Origin: Dactylosporangium fulvum | GTDB taxonomy: Bacteria; Actinomycetota; Actinomycetes; Mycobacteriales; Micromonosporaceae | DNA: 64,000 nt | Reading direction: 5' to 3' | Assembly (NCBI RefSeq): GCF_025137375.1 | Contig: NZ_CP073720.1 | Coordinates: 3,868,501 to 3,932,500, forward strand | Shown: piece after piece, positions 15,862 to 26,629 of the stretch | Layout of the letters: every line of letters begins with the position of its first letter | Numbering within the stretch: position 1 is the first letter of the stretch | Program-made: the position numbers and the translations under genes | Notes under the pieces: model-generated | Databases searched by the model: none | What the model was told of the DNA's origin: nothing | Seen by the model: only the letters and a program-made list of their open reading frames with translations

Positions 15862-15907
15862 TTGGAACCGTCATGTGCACAGCGACGACGCTTCCAGGAG
15901 GTATGCG

Positions 15908-16240
15908 GTGCATCGCACTCTCATCGTGGCCAGGATGGACCCGAACAACGCCGACGCGGTCGCCGATGTGTTCGCCGAGTCCGACCGCACGGAACTGCCC
16001 GCGAGAATCGGCGTCACCCGGCGGACCCTGTTTCGGTTCCATGATCTCTATTTCCATCTGGTCGAGGCCGACCACGACATTTCACCGAATCTCTACCGGG
16101 CCCGCGGCAGCGACGAGTACCAGGACGTGAACCGCAAGCTCGGTGCGTACATCTCGCCGTACGACCCGAACTGGAAAGAGCCGAAGGATGCGATGGCGCA
16201 GCCCTTCTACGTGTGGACGCCGGAATCGGGGCGGTCCTGA
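15908..16240 (+). CDS. TcmI-family polyketide cyclase
   Basis: 110 residues from the GTG at 15908; AGGAGG at 15896-15901 fixes this start over an out-of-frame ATG at 15903. The sequence ([20 protein letters not shown], the [13 protein letters not shown] strand and the C-terminal QPFYVW) matches the dimeric ferredoxin-like TcmI/WhiE-ORFVII cyclases that close the later rings of aromatic polyketides. It is the first gene of the polyketide synthase operon and overlaps the cupin by stop/start fusion (TGATG at 16238-16242). Confidence 0.9.
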   Translation: MHRTLIVARMDPNNADAVADVFAESDRTELPARIGVTRRTLFRFHDLYFHLVEADHDISPNLYRARGSDEYQDVNRKLGAYISPYDPNWKEPKDAMAQPFYVWTPESGRS

Positions 16241-16664
16241 TGGCGGGCGGACCGGTCGGCCGGGTGGCCGCGGCGGCCGTGGCGGCCAACACCCGCCGCG
16301 GCGGTGACCTGCGGGTCACCCTCAGCCCGCGCACGGTCGGCTCGACGTCCGGGTTCGGCGGGGTGCTCGCCCTGGGACCGGGCGAGTACGTCACCGAGCA
16401 CTACCACCCGTACTCGGAGGAGTTCCTGCACGTCGTCGCCGGCGAGCTGGAGATGGCCCTGGACGGCGAGCCGGTGGCGCTGACCGCCGGTGACAGCCTG
16501 TTCGTGCCGATCGGCGTGCGGCACCGCCTGCGCAACGCCGGCGGTACCGAGGCGCGTGTGGTGTTCCACCTCTCGCCCTTGGCACCCCGGCCCGAACTCG
16601 GCCACGTCGACACCGAGACCCCGCTCGACGCGGCGGTGCCGAACCCCGCGGTCGGCGGTGCGTG

Positions 16665-16665
<1 letters not shown>
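16240..16665 (+). CDS. Cupin polyketide cyclase (TcmJ/WhiE-ORFII type)
   Basis: 141 residues, a single cupin barrel with the metal-binding pattern [16 protein letters not shown] (His, His, Glu) and the second-motif His in IGVRHRLRN. Monocupins of this kind sit directly before KS-alpha in whiE, tcm and pentangular clusters and assist regiospecific cyclisation. The start overlaps the TcmI-type stop, and the stop overlaps the KS-alpha start, so the three are translationally coupled. Confidence 0.88.
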
Positions 16666-17927
<1,262 letters not shown>

Positions 17928-17980
17928 ACACACGACCGGACGCGACCCACCGACGGTGGACGAGAGCGGGGGACCACACA

Positions 17981-19228
17981 GTGGCGACGCAGCAGCGGCC
18001 GCGCGAGACGCCGGTGGTGACGGGCATCGGCGTGGTCGCGCCGACCGGGCTGAGCATCGAGGAGCACTGGCAGGCGGTGCTGGCCGGCAAGAGCGGGATC
18101 GTGCCGCTCGACGAGCGTTGCGGCCCCGACTACCAGGTGCGCCTCGGCGGCCTCGTGCCGGGCTTCGACGCCACGGCGCACCTGCCGGGCCGGCTGCTGC
18201 CGCAGACCGACCGCTGGACGCACCTGGCCCTGTACGCGGCGGCGCAGGCCCTCGACGACGCGGGCGTGCGGCCACAGGACCTGCCCGAGTACGAGATGGC
18301 GGTCGTGACGTCGAGCTCCTCCGGCGGCACCGAGTTCGGCCAGCGCGAGATGCAGCGGCTGTACAGCGAAGGCCCGTCGTGGGTCAGCGCGTACCAGTCG
18401 ATCGCCTGGTTCTACGCGGCGACCACGGGACAGATCTCCATCCGCTACGGCATGCGCGGCCCGTGCGACGTGCTGTGCTGCGAACAGGCCGGCGGTCTCG
18501 ACGCGATCGGGCAGGCGCGCCGCCTGCTGCGCGACGGCACCCGGCTGGTGGTCACCGGCGGCACCGACGCCGCGTTCAGCCCGTACAGCCTGGTGGCCCA
18601 GCTGACCAACGGCCAGATCTCCCGCGCGGAGCGGGCGGAGGAGGCGTACCTGCCCTTCGACGAGCGGGCGAGCGGGTACCTGCCCGGTGAGGGCGGCGCG
18701 ATCCTGGTCACCGAGGCGGCCGGCACCGCCCGGGCCCGCGACGCCGGCGACGGCTACGGCGCGATCCTCGGGTACGCGGCCGGCTTCGACCGCTCCCGCC
18801 ACGGGCGCCCGCCCGTGCTCGCCCGGGTGCTGCGGCGGGCGCTGGACGACGCCCGGTGCCGGGCCGAGCAGGTGGACGTGGTGTTCGCCGACGCGGTCGC
18901 CGACCCGGTCCAGGACCGCGTCGAGGCCGAGGCGATCACCGAGGTGTTCGGCCCGCGCGGGGTGCCGGTCACCGCGCCGAAAACGCTGACCGGCCGGCTG
19001 TACGGCGGTGGCGCGGCACTGGACGTGGCCGGGGCACTGATGGCGATGCGGGACGGAGTGGTACCGCACGTGGCCGCCCCGGTGCGCATGGCGCCGGACT
19101 ACGACATCGACCTGGTCCTCGGCGAGCCGCGGCAGCGGGCGGTCCGCACCGCGGTCGTCATCGCCCGCGGCCACGGCGGGTTCACCGCGGCGCTGGTGCT
19201 CGGCGCGCGGGCCCCCGAGCACGGATGA
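17981..19228 (+). CDS. Chain length factor (KS-beta)
   Basis: 415 residues from the GTG at 17981, which follows GCGGGGGA and gives the usual short N-terminus before PVVTGIGVVAPTG. An in-frame ATG at 17924 overlaps the KS-alpha stop and would add 19 residues with low-complexity leader character. The nucleophile cysteine is replaced by Gln169 (CCEQAGGLDA), the hallmark of chain-length factors that decarboxylate malonyl-ACP and set chain length. It pairs with KS-alpha. Confidence 0.95.
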   Translation: MATQQRPRETPVVTGIGVVAPTGLSIEEHWQAVLAGKSGIVPLDERCGPDYQVRLGGLVPGFDATAHLPGRLLPQTDRWTHLALYAAAQALDDAGVRPQDLPEYEMAVVTSSSSGGTEFGQREMQRLYSEGPSWVSAYQSIAWFYAATTGQISIRYGMRGPCDVLCCEQAGGLDAIGQARRLLRDGTRLVVTGGTDAAFSPYSLVAQLTNGQISRAERAEEAYLPFDERASGYLPGEGGAILVTEAAGTARARDAGDGYGAILGYAAGFDRSRHGRPPVLARVLRRALDDARCRAEQVDVVFADAVADPVQDRVEAEAITEVFGPRGVPVTAPKTLTGRLYGGGAALDVAGALMAMRDGVVPHVAAPVRMAPDYDIDLVLGEPRQRAVRTAVVIARGHGGFTAALVLGARAPEHG

Positions 19229-19269
19229 GCACACGCGGCACGGCCGCGACCCACGACAGGAGGCAACAC

Positions 19270-19545
19270 ATGCGCACATTCACCCTCGACGACTTCCGCA
19301 GCGCCATGCGCTCGACCGCGGGCGTCGACGAGCAGGTCGACCTCGACGGCGACATCGCCGACGTCGAACTGGCCGCGCTCGGCTACGACTCGCTGGCCGT
19401 GCTGGAGGCGGCCAACCACATCAGCCGCACCTGGCAGGTGCCCATCCCCGACGAGGTCGTCCTCGATCTCGCGACCCCGGCCGCGGTCGTCGACTTCGTC
19501 GGGCAGCAGCTGGAGCGCCAGCGGCTCAGCGCGGCGGAGGCCTGA
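19270..19545 (+). CDS. Acyl carrier protein
   Basis: 91 residues. The phosphopantetheine serine is in LGYDSLAVLE (Ser41). ACAGGAGG precedes the ATG at 19270. An in-frame ATG at 19225 that overlaps the chain-length-factor stop would add 15 residues resembling the leader in front of the chain-length factor. It carries the growing poly-beta-ketone chain and completes the minimal polyketide synthase. Confidence 0.95.
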   Translation: MRTFTLDDFRSAMRSTAGVDEQVDLDGDIADVELAALGYDSLAVLEAANHISRTWQVPIPDEVVLDLATPAAVVDFVGQQLERQRLSAAEA

Positions 19546-19546
19546 C

Positions 19547-20011
19547 GTGGCGGGGCACGTCGACAACGCCGTCGTCATCGCGGCGCCCATGGACCTGGTG
19601 TGGCGGATGACCAACGACATCCCGTCGTGGACCAGCCTGTTCGACGAGTACTCCGTCGCCGAGGTGCTCGGGGTTCGCGACGGCACGATCACGCTGCGCC
19701 TCGCGCTGCAGCCCGACGAGAACGGCCGGGTGTGGGGCTGGGTCTCGGAGCGCACACCCGACCCGGAGACGCGCACGGTGCGCTCGCAGCGCATCGAGAC
19801 CGGCCCGTTCAAGTACATGTTCCTGTTCTGGGAGTACACCGAGGCCGACGGCGGCGTGCGGATGCGCTGGGTCCAGGACTTCGAGATGAAGCGTGGAGCG
19901 CCGCTGGACGACGCCGCGATGACCGACCGGCTCAATACCAACACGGCGAAGCAGATGCGGCTGATCCAGCAGAAGATCGAGGCCGCCGCGCGCGCCACGG
20001 TCGGATCCTGA
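19547..20011 (+). CDS. Aromatase/cyclase (single-domain, TcmN/WhiE-ORFVI type)
   Basis: 154 residues, START/Bet v1 (SRPBCC) fold: HVDNAVVIAAPMDLVWRMTND at the start, then W-rich strands and a long C-terminal helix. Single-domain members such as ZhuI, TcmN and WhiE-ORFVI fold and aromatise the first ring of unreduced chains. The GTG start is one base after the ACP stop. The neighbourhood (SchA/CurD, cupin, TcmI-type, DUF1772) favours the whiE/pentangular subgroup. Confidence 0.93.
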   Translation: MAGHVDNAVVIAAPMDLVWRMTNDIPSWTSLFDEYSVAEVLGVRDGTITLRLALQPDENGRVWGWVSERTPDPETRTVRSQRIETGPFKYMFLFWEYTEADGGVRMRWVQDFEMKRGAPLDDAAMTDRLNTNTAKQMRLIQQKIEAAARATVGS

Positions 20012-20026
20012 CGGGGAGGGGTCGCC

Positions 20027-20497
20027 ATGCTCACGGTCCTCGCGCCCCTGGTGCTGCTGGCGAGCGGGCTGGCCGGCGGCGTCCTGGTCGGTGCTCAGCT
20101 GGGCGGCTATCCGCTGCTCGCCTCACTGCCGCCGGCGCAGTACGTGCATGCGCACGCGTTCTTCGCCACGCGGTACGACCCCTTCATGCCGATCTGCCTG
20201 CTCGGCACCGTGGCCGGCGACCTCGCCCTGGCCGTGACGGTCGGCGAGTCCGGGCCGCGGGCCGGTTTCGCGGTGGGCGCGCTGCTGGCCGCGTGCACCG
20301 TGGCCGTGTCGGTGACGAAGAACGTGCCGATCAACCGCTGGGTGCGCGGCCTGCAGGAACGCGCCGAGCAACTGGCCGCGTCGCCCGCCGAGCTGTTCGA
20401 GCGCAGGCAGCGGTGGGGCCGGTGGAACAGCGTCCGCTGCTGCCTGGCGGTGCTGGCGCTGGCCGCCAACTGCTTCGCCCTCGCCCTGGTGCTGTGA
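20027..20497 (+). CDS. Second DUF1772 (anthrone oxygenase-like) membrane protein
   Basis: 156 residues with four hydrophobic helices. It shares with the protein at 11838 the loop [18 protein letters not shown] and the [10 protein letters not shown] segment, so the two are paralogues. GGGAGGGG lies before the ATG. Two copies may form a hetero-oligomer or act on different intermediates. Probably takes part in O2-dependent oxidation of a hydrophobic polycycle at the membrane. Confidence 0.75.
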   Translation: MLTVLAPLVLLASGLAGGVLVGAQLGGYPLLASLPPAQYVHAHAFFATRYDPFMPICLLGTVAGDLALAVTVGESGPRAGFAVGALLAACTVAVSVTKNVPINRWVRGLQERAEQLAASPAELFERRQRWGRWNSVRCCLAVLALAANCFALALVL

Positions 20498-20528
20498 CAC
20501 CGAACGACAGTCCGAACTGGAGGAAAGA

Positions 20529-21281
20529 GTGGACCTGCAGATTCAGGGGCGCAAGGCGCTGGTGACCGGCGGCACGCGCGGCGTCGGCCGCGGCATCGTG
20601 CTCGCCCTTGCCCGTGCCGGCATGGACGTCGTCACCTGCTACCGAACCGAGGGCGAGCGGGTGGAGTCGCTGCGCCGGGAACTCAAGGAGACCGGCGGGA
20701 CGCACCGGGTCGTGTGCGCCGACCTGACCCGGCCCGAGGACGTCGAGCGGCTGCTGGGGGAGTGCCGGACCCATCTCGGCGAGTTGCACCTGGTGGTGAA
20801 CAACGCCGGCGCGATCACCCACACACCCTACGGCGAGCTCGGCCTGGACGACTGGCGCCGCGTCATCGACACCAACCTCACCGCGGCCCACCTGGTCATC
20901 CAGGGCGCCCTGCCGCTGCTGGCGCCGGGCGCCTCGGTGATCAGCATCGGCTCGAAGTCCTCCGAGGTCGGCATCCCGCTGCGCGCCCACTACACGGCGA
21001 CCAAGGCCGCGCTGCGCGGCCTGAGCCGGTCGCTGGCCAAGGAGTTCGGTGCCAAAGGCCTGCGGTTCAACGTCCTCGCGCTGGGCGTCATCGAGACGGA
21101 GGCACTCGACGAGATGCCCGAGCAGCAGCGCGAGACGCTGGTGCGCCGCTACAGCGACAAGACCGCGCTCGGCCGGCTCGGCACCCCGGAGGAGGTGGCC
21201 GGTGCCGTGCTGTGGCTGGCCAGCGACCTCTCCCGGTACGTCACCGGCGCCACCATCCACGTCGACGGGGGGATCTCCTGA
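20529..21281 (+). CDS. SDR-family ketoreductase
   Basis: 250 residues with a complete SDR set: GGTRGVG, NNAG, catalytic Ser in SIGSKSS, YTATK and the C-terminal [12 protein letters not shown]. It resembles FabG-type ketoreductases of aromatic polyketide pathways. GGAGGAAAG precedes the GTG start. Unlike the ketoreductase at 10716, all catalytic residues are present, so this is probably the active one; it may reduce the terminal-ring carbonyl as in other pentangular pathways (inference). The stop overlaps the following ABM gene. Confidence 0.9.
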   Translation: MDLQIQGRKALVTGGTRGVGRGIVLALARAGMDVVTCYRTEGERVESLRRELKETGGTHRVVCADLTRPEDVERLLGECRTHLGELHLVVNNAGAITHTPYGELGLDDWRRVIDTNLTAAHLVIQGALPLLAPGASVISIGSKSSEVGIPLRAHYTATKAALRGLSRSLAKEFGAKGLRFNVLALGVIETEALDEMPEQQRETLVRRYSDKTALGRLGTPEEVAGAVLWLASDLSRYVTGATIHVDGGIS

Positions 21282-21634
21282 TGAGCGACGCTGTCCTGTT
21301 CCGCGTGATGCTCAAGATGAGGATCCGGGACGGCATGACCGACGAGTTCGAGCGGGTCTGGCTCGAGGTCGGCGACTCGGTCACCTCGCATCCGGCCAAC
21401 CGCGGGCAGTGGCTCGCGCGCAGTGTGGACGAGCCGGACAGCTACTACATCACGAGCGACTGGTCGGACGAGCCCAGCTTCCGGCAGTTCGAGACCAGCC
21501 GGCGCCACGTCGAGCACCGGCAGTTGCTGCATCCGTACCGCGTCGGCGGCGAGATGACCACGATGCGGGTGGTGGCCCACGTGCCGCACGACAACGACGG
21601 GCGGACGCATGAGCAGTGGGCAGCGCAGGGATGA
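21281..21634 (+). CDS. ABM-domain monooxygenase
   Basis: 117 residues, ferredoxin-like antibiotic-biosynthesis-monooxygenase fold (VLFRVMLKMRIRDGMTDEF start; YYITSDWSDEPSFRQFE in the middle). Such cofactor-free dimers oxidise anthrones to quinones in several aromatic polyketide pathways. It is coupled to the ketoreductase (TGATG) and to the next ABM gene (ATGA at 21631). Confidence 0.82.
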   Translation: MSDAVLFRVMLKMRIRDGMTDEFERVWLEVGDSVTSHPANRGQWLARSVDEPDSYYITSDWSDEPSFRQFETSRRHVEHRQLLHPYRVGGEMTTMRVVAHVPHDNDGRTHEQWAAQG

Positions 21635-21954
21635 GCGGTCTCGTGCGGGTGCTGGTGCATCACCTGACGGAGGACGAGCCGGCGATCCGGGCCGCCTACC
21701 ACCAGGTCAGCGAGCGACTGCGCGAGGTCGACGGCCTGCTCGGCAACGAACTGCTGCGCTCATCCATCGACACACGACGGTTCGTGGTGGCGAGCACCTG
21801 GGCGGACATGGACAAGTTCCTCGCCTGGGAACGCAGCAGCGGCCACAAGCCGGCCACGGCGCCGCTGCGGCCGTTCCGCGACACCGAGATGCCGGTTTCT
21901 TTCGATGTGTACCAGGTCGAAGCCGTGTACACCGCCGAACGGGTCGGCGCGTGA
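21631..21954 (+). CDS. ABM-domain monooxygenase
   Basis: 107 residues with the same ferredoxin-like pattern ([20 protein letters not shown], then [19 protein letters not shown]). It is a separate subgroup from the previous gene, and the two may work as a pair. Both start and stop overlap neighbours (ATGA at 21631-21634; GTGA at 21951-21954). Confidence 0.8.
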   Translation: MSGLVRVLVHHLTEDEPAIRAAYHQVSERLREVDGLLGNELLRSSIDTRRFVVASTWADMDKFLAWERSSGHKPATAPLRPFRDTEMPVSFDVYQVEAVYTAERVGA

Positions 21955-22133
21955 GCCACCCGGCCGGCCCGCCCGCCTGGATGCGGCTGCTGCGATGCAT
22001 CGGCTACGGCGTGCTGGAAGGCCTGACCCAGCTGGGGTTCTTCTACGTCGGCTGGGTCGCGTATCCGCATCAGACGTTCTGGCGGTCGAAGCCGCCTGCC
22101 GGCGGCGTCCGCCACGGGGAGGAGGACCGTTGA
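21951..22133 (+). CDS. Small hydrophobic protein of unknown function
   Basis: 60 residues: [14 protein letters not shown], a moderately hydrophobic stretch of about 25 residues ([20 protein letters not shown]), then a polar tail. The GTG start overlaps the previous stop and its own stop overlaps the TTG of the carboxyltransferase gene, so it is locked into the operon by coupling at both ends. That argues that it is translated. I recognise no family. Confidence 0.65.
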   Translation: MSHPAGPPAWMRLLRCIGYGVLEGLTQLGFFYVGWVAYPHQTFWRSKPPAGGVRHGEEDR

Positions 22134-23815
22134 CGACGACCTACAGCCCACCGGGCACGAGGGGCGACACCAAGCTGGACTGGCTGGCCTGCCCGCGGTG
22201 TCGGGCGCTGGTGTACCGCCGGCGTTTCACTCGGCTGCACGACGTGTGCCCGGACTGCGGCTTCCATGCTCCGCTCACCGCGCAGCGGCGCCTGGACCTG
22301 CTGCTGGACCCCGGTTCGGCCCGGCTGGAGCCGGTCGCCGCCACACAGGTCGACCCGCTCGGCTTCCACGACGTGGTGCCGTACGTGGAGCGGCTGGCGC
22401 GGGCGCGGGCGCAGACCGGACTGACCGACGCGGTGCTCGTCGCCACCGGCACGATCGGCGGCCATCCGCTGGTCGTGGCGGCGATGGACTTCCGGTTCAT
22501 GGGCGGCAGCCTCGGCACCGCCGCCGGCCAGGCCGTCACCGCGGCCGCCGGCCTGGCGCTGGAGCGGCGGCTGCCGCTGCTGTTGGTGACGGCGTCCGGC
22601 GGTGCCCGGATGCAGGAAGGGCCGCTGGCCCTGATGCAGATGGCCCGGACGAGCAACGCGATGGCCGCGCTGCAGGAGGCCGGGCTGCTGACCGTGACGT
22701 TGGTGACCGACCCGACGTACGGCGGGGTCGCCGCCTCGTTCGCCACGCTCGCCGACGTCATCGTCGCCGAGCCCGGCGCCCGGATGGGCTTCGCCGGGGC
22801 GCGGGTCATCGAGCAGACGATCCGCCAGCGGCTGCCGGAGGGGTTCCAGACCGCGGAGTTCCTGCTGAAACACGGGCTCATCGACGACGTGTGGCCACGT
22901 GAGGAACTGCGCGCCGGCCTGGCGCGGCTGCTGGCCGCGACGCGGCCGGGACCCCCGGACTGGGGTGCGGCCGAGGCCGATCCGGTGCTGCGACGGCCGC
23001 CGGGCGGCCCGGCCCACACCGCGTGGGAGACCGTCCAGCTGGCCCGCGACACCGGCCGGCCCGGGACCCTGGATCACGTCGGCAGCTGGCTGGACGGCTT
23101 TGTCGAGCTGCACGGCGACCGGGCGGGCGCGGACTGCCCGGCGGTCGTCGGCGGTCTCGGCGTGCTCGACGGCATGCCCGTCATGGTGGTCGGGCACCAG
23201 AAGGGCCGCACGGTCGCCGAGCGGGTCCGGCGCCGCTTCGGCATGGCGTCGCCGGCGGGCCACCGCAAGGCGGCCCGGCTCATGCGGCTGGCCGAGCGGC
23301 TCGGCGTGCCGGTGGTCACGCTCGTCGACACGCCCGGCGCCGACCCCGGTATCGCGGCGGAGGAACAGGGCCAGGCGATCGCGGTGGCGGAGAGCATCCG
23401 GCTGCTGGGGAGCCTGCGCGTACCGGTGGTGGCGGCCGTCATCGGCGAGGGCGGCAGCGGCGGCGCGCTCGCTCTGGCCGCGGCCGACCGTGTCCTGGCC
23501 CTCGAGGGCGCCACGTACTCGGTCATCAGCCCGGAGGGCTGCGCCGCGATCCTGTGGAAGACCGCCGGGCCCGCGGCCGCCGCGGCCGAGGCGCTCTGCC
23601 TGGACGCGGTGAGCCTGCTGCGGCTGGGCGTCATCGACGGGATCGTGCCGGAGCCGCCCGGCGGCGCGCACACCGACCCGGCCGCGGCCGCCGAACTGCT
23701 GCGCCGGGCACTCGTCGCGACGCTGCGCGAGTTGCGCACCGTACCGCGCGACGAGCTCGTGCGGCGCCGGCGCGACCGGTTCGGCGCCTTCGGGGCGCCT
23801 GCGACGGGGAGGTGA
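22130..23815 (+). CDS. Acetyl-CoA carboxylase carboxyltransferase, fused beta-alpha
   Basis: 561 residues from a TTG at 22130 with GGGGAGGAGG just before it. The N-terminal zinc ribbon ([13 protein letters not shown] to CPDCGFHA) and beta-type domain fill about 1-275. The alpha-type domain follows, with [18 protein letters not shown] and [12 protein letters not shown] near residues 395-450. Such fused AccD-AccA proteins occur in aromatic polyketide clusters and make malonyl-CoA with the adjacent biotin carrier and carboxylase. The gene is coupled to the 60-residue protein upstream. Confidence 0.93.
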   Translation: MTTTYSPPGTRGDTKLDWLACPRCRALVYRRRFTRLHDVCPDCGFHAPLTAQRRLDLLLDPGSARLEPVAATQVDPLGFHDVVPYVERLARARAQTGLTDAVLVATGTIGGHPLVVAAMDFRFMGGSLGTAAGQAVTAAAGLALERRLPLLLVTASGGARMQEGPLALMQMARTSNAMAALQEAGLLTVTLVTDPTYGGVAASFATLADVIVAEPGARMGFAGARVIEQTIRQRLPEGFQTAEFLLKHGLIDDVWPREELRAGLARLLAATRPGPPDWGAAEADPVLRRPPGGPAHTAWETVQLARDTGRPGTLDHVGSWLDGFVELHGDRAGADCPAVVGGLGVLDGMPVMVVGHQKGRTVAERVRRRFGMASPAGHRKAARLMRLAERLGVPVVTLVDTPGADPGIAAEEQGQAIAVAESIRLLGSLRVPVVAAVIGEGGSGGALALAAADRVLALEGATYSVISPEGCAAILWKTAGPAAAAAEALCLDAVSLLRLGVIDGIVPEPPGGAHTDPAAAAELLRRALVATLRELRTVPRDELVRRRRDRFGAFGAPATGR

Positions 23816-23821
23816 GCGGGG

Positions 23822-24445
23822 GTGGGAACGGTGCACCAGAACGCGGTGCCACAACAGAACGCGGTGCCACAACACAACACGGTGACACAGCAGAACGCGC
23901 AGGCGCCGCAGCACGTGGAGCAGCCCGGGGCCGGCCGGGCCACCGGGACCGACGACGGGGTGCTGGCCGAACTCGGCCGCACCGTCGCGCGGATCGCCGC
24001 GATCGGCGCGACGCCGCCGCGGCGGGTGCACGTCGCGGTGGGTGCCGCCTCGGTCGAGGTGGAGTGGGCCCCGGCCGGCCCGGCCGCCGATCCGGCCGGG
24101 ACGGCTGGGCCGGCCGGTCCGGGCGGTCCGGGCGGTCCGGGCGTCGAGCACCGGGGCACGCCGGCGGTGCCGGACGCCGCGGCCGTGCGGGTGGAGGCAC
24201 CGCTCGTCGGCACGTTCTACCGGCGTCCGGCGCCGGACGCCGCGCCGTTCGTCGAGGTCGGCGACCTCGTGCGGGCCGGTCAGCAGGTCGGCATCGTGGA
24301 GGCGATGAAGCTGATGAATCCGGTCGAGGCGGTGTGCGACGGTGTGGTCGCCGGCGTCCTCGTCGGCGACGGCGAGCCGGTGGAGTACGGCCAGCCGCTG
24401 TTGCTGCTCGAGCCGACGGAGGAGCATGCCGGTGCCCTCGGCTGA
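23822..24445 (+). CDS. Biotin carboxyl carrier protein
   Basis: 207 residues. The biotinyl domain ends the protein with VEAMKLMN (Lys163). The N-terminus is a Gln/Asn-rich repeat (QNAVPQ, QNAVPQ, HNTVTQ, QNAQAP) from an 18-bp DNA repeat, and the linker contains a Gly-Pro repeat (GGPGGPG). It carries carboxybiotin between the carboxylase and carboxyltransferase. The last 20 bp overlap the biotin carboxylase gene. Confidence 0.93.
   Translation: MGTVHQNAVPQQNAVPQHNTVTQQNAQAPQHVEQPGAGRATGTDDGVLAELGRTVARIAAIGATPPRRVHVAVGAASVEVEWAPAGPAADPAGTAGPAGPGGPGGPGVEHRGTPAVPDAAAVRVEAPLVGTFYRRPAPDAAPFVEVGDLVRAGQQVGIVEAMKLMNPVEAVCDGVVAGVLVGDGEPVEYGQPLLLLEPTEEHAGALG
23837..23890 (+). repeat. 18-bp tandem repeat, three copies plus partial
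   Basis: CAGAACGCGGTGCCACAA is perfect at 23837-23854 and 23855-23872, diverged at 23873-23890, with a partial fourth copy after. It encodes the QNAVPQ repeat at the N-terminus of the biotin carrier. Confidence 0.9.
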
Positions 24446-25823
24446 GCGGGTCTTCGACAAGGTCCTCGTCGCCAACCGCGGCGAGATCGCGCTGCGGGTC
24501 ATCCGTACCTGCCGGGAGATGGGCATCCAGTCGGTGGCCGTGTACTCCACGGCCGACCGTGACGCGCCGTTCGTGCGCGCCGCCGACGAGGCGGTGCAGA
24601 TCGGGCCGGGCGCGTCGCAGCGCAGCTACCTGTCGGCCGCGGCCGTGGTGGAGGCCGCGCTGCGCACCGGTGCGCAGGCGGTACATCCGGGATACGGCTT
24701 CCTGTCCGAGGACGCCGACTTCGCGCAGATCTGCGCCGACAACGGCCTGGTCTTCATCGGACCTCCGCCGGCGGTGCTGGCCCGGCTCGCCGACAAGGCC
24801 GAGGCGCGTGCCCTGATGGCGAAGGCCGGCCTGCCGGTGCTGCCCGGCAGTGAGCGGGCCGTGCTCGGCGCGGTCGAGGTGCAGGAGGTGGCCTCGCGCA
24901 TGGGCTATCCGCTCATCATCAAGGCCGCCGCGGGCGGGGGCGGGCGCGGTATGAGCGTCGTGCGCACCCCGCAGGAGCTGCTGCCGGTGTACCGCAGCAC
25001 GAGCGCCGCCGCCAGGAAGATCTTCCGGGACGGCAGCGTGTACCTGGAGCGGTTCTGCGAGCAGGCACGCCACGTCGAGGTGCAGGTGCTCGCCGACGGC
25101 CACGGCACCGTGCTGCACCTGGGCGAGCGCGACTGCTCGGTGCAGCGGCGCCGGCAGAAGCTGATCGAGGAGTGCCCGGCGCCCGGCATCCCGCGCGGCC
25201 TCGTCGCCCGGATGACCGCGGCGGCCGTGCAGGGGGCACAGGCAGTCGGTTACGCCGGCGCCGGCACGTTCGAGTTCCTGGTGCACGACGACACGTTCCA
25301 TTTCATGGAGATCAATTGCCGGATCCAGGTCGAGCACCCGGTCACCGAGGCGGTGACCGGCATCGACCTGGTCCGCGAGCAGATCCGGGTGGCCGCGGGC
25401 CTGCCGTTGTCGGTCGAGCAGTCGCAGGTGCAGCCCCGGGGGGTCGCCATCGAGTGCCGGGTCAACGCGGAGGACCCGGCGCGGGACTTCGCGCCGGCAC
25501 CCGGGCTGATCGACGTCTTCGAGCCGCCGGGCGGTCCGTTCGTGCGGGTCGACAGTCAGGCACGGCCGGCGTGGCGGATCCCGTCGGAGTACGACTCGCT
25601 GCTGGCCAAGGTGATCGCCTGGGCGCCGGACCGGAACCAGGCGATCGCGCGGATGGACCGGGCGCTGGCGGAGTTCCGCATCGCCGGGCCGGCCGTGCAC
25701 ACCACCCGCAGCCTGCTCCGGGCGGTGCTGCGCGACGAGGACTTCATCGCCGCCGCCCACCACACCGGATTCCTCGACGAACACAAGGTCCGGCGGCTCG
25801 TCGCCGACGCCCCGGCCGACTGA
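24426..25823 (+). CDS. Acetyl-CoA carboxylase, biotin carboxylase subunit
   Basis: 465 residues from the ATG at 24426 behind GGAGG. ATP-grasp features: VANRGEIALRVIRT at the start, the glycine-rich KAAAGGGGRGM, HLGERDCSVQRRRQKLIEE, and the MEINCRIQVEHPVTE active-site strand. ATP-dependently carboxylates biotin on the carrier protein. Together with the two preceding genes it makes a complete, cluster-encoded supply of malonyl-CoA. Confidence 0.95.
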   Translation: MPVPSAERVFDKVLVANRGEIALRVIRTCREMGIQSVAVYSTADRDAPFVRAADEAVQIGPGASQRSYLSAAAVVEAALRTGAQAVHPGYGFLSEDADFAQICADNGLVFIGPPPAVLARLADKAEARALMAKAGLPVLPGSERAVLGAVEVQEVASRMGYPLIIKAAAGGGGRGMSVVRTPQELLPVYRSTSAAARKIFRDGSVYLERFCEQARHVEVQVLADGHGTVLHLGERDCSVQRRRQKLIEECPAPGIPRGLVARMTAAAVQGAQAVGYAGAGTFEFLVHDDTFHFMEINCRIQVEHPVTEAVTGIDLVREQIRVAAGLPLSVEQSQVQPRGVAIECRVNAEDPARDFAPAPGLIDVFEPPGGPFVRVDSQARPAWRIPSEYDSLLAKVIAWAPDRNQAIARMDRALAEFRIAGPAVHTTRSLLRAVLRDEDFIAAAHHTGFLDEHKVRRLVADAPAD

Positions 25824-25862
25824 TCCCGCACTGTGATCCCGCACCCGTGATTCCGCACCCGT
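25822..25862 (+). repeat. 13/14-bp tandem repeat after a stop codon
   Basis: GATCCCGCACTGT (25822-25834), GATCCCGCACCCGT (25835-25848) and GATTCCGCACCCGT (25849-25862) start at the biotin carboxylase stop codon and fill most of the spacer before the metallo-beta-lactamase-fold gene. Confidence 0.8.
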
Positions 25863-25885
25863 GACGAAACGACATGGAGGCCCCC

Positions 25886-26581
25886 ATGCAACTTCATCTG
25901 CTCCTGCTGGGCATGGTGCGCGGCGCGGACCTGCCCGTGCCCGGCTACCTCATCGTGACCGACGCCGGCGACGTGGTGCTGGTGGACACCGGCCCGCCGG
26001 CCGGCGGCCCGCCCGACGGGCCGCTCCGGGTCGACGAGCACCATCGGCTGCTGCCGCAGCTGGAACTGCTCGGGGTGCGGCCCGCCGACGTGCGGTACGT
26101 GATCTGCTCCCACCTCGACCCCGACCACGCCGGCAACCACGACTCGTTCCCCGGCGCGCGGTTCGTCATCCAGCGGGCCCACTACGACGTGGCCCGCTCC
26201 GGCGCCGTACCGCGCTTCGAGCTCACCCGCGCGCACTGGGACGACCCGCGACTGCGGTACTCCCTCGTCGACGGCGACACCGAGCTGGTGCCCGGGATCG
26301 AGCTGATCGAGTCCGGCGGTCACGTCCCCGGTCACCAGTCGGTGCTGGTGCGGCTGCCCCGGACGGGGCCGGTGCTGCTGGCGATCGATGCGATCCCCAA
26401 CGGGCTCGCCCTCGACCCGCAGCAGCGCCCGGTGTTCCCGCTCGACCTCGACGCCGAAGCGGTGCGCGACAGCACCGGCAAGCTCGTCAAGATCGCGCAG
26501 CGGGAGGGAGCGTTGATCGTCCGCGGCCACGACCCGCAGCAGTGGCGGCAGCTGATCACCTCGCCGTACTCCTACCAGTGA
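25886..26581 (+). CDS. Metallo-beta-lactamase-fold hydrolase
   Basis: 231 residues from the ATG at 25886, which has GGAGG five bases before it (an ATG at 25874 overlaps that site and is less likely). Zinc ligands are visible: HLDPDH (HxDxDH motif), GGHVPGHQS, AIDA and RGHDP. The closest pattern is the N-acyl-homoserine-lactonase-like branch. In polyketide pathways metallo-beta-lactamase-fold proteins can act as thioesterases or lactonases, so release or hydrolysis of a polyketide intermediate is one option; destruction of a signalling lactone is another. Confidence 0.85.
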   Translation: MQLHLLLLGMVRGADLPVPGYLIVTDAGDVVLVDTGPPAGGPPDGPLRVDEHHRLLPQLELLGVRPADVRYVICSHLDPDHAGNHDSFPGARFVIQRAHYDVARSGAVPRFELTRAHWDDPRLRYSLVDGDTELVPGIELIESGGHVPGHQSVLVRLPRTGPVLLAIDAIPNGLALDPQQRPVFPLDLDAEAVRDSTGKLVKIAQREGALIVRGHDPQQWRQLITSPYSYQ

Positions 26582-26629
26582 CAGCGACCGATGAAACTGT
26601 GACCGATGAACAGCGGTGAGGGAGGTACC

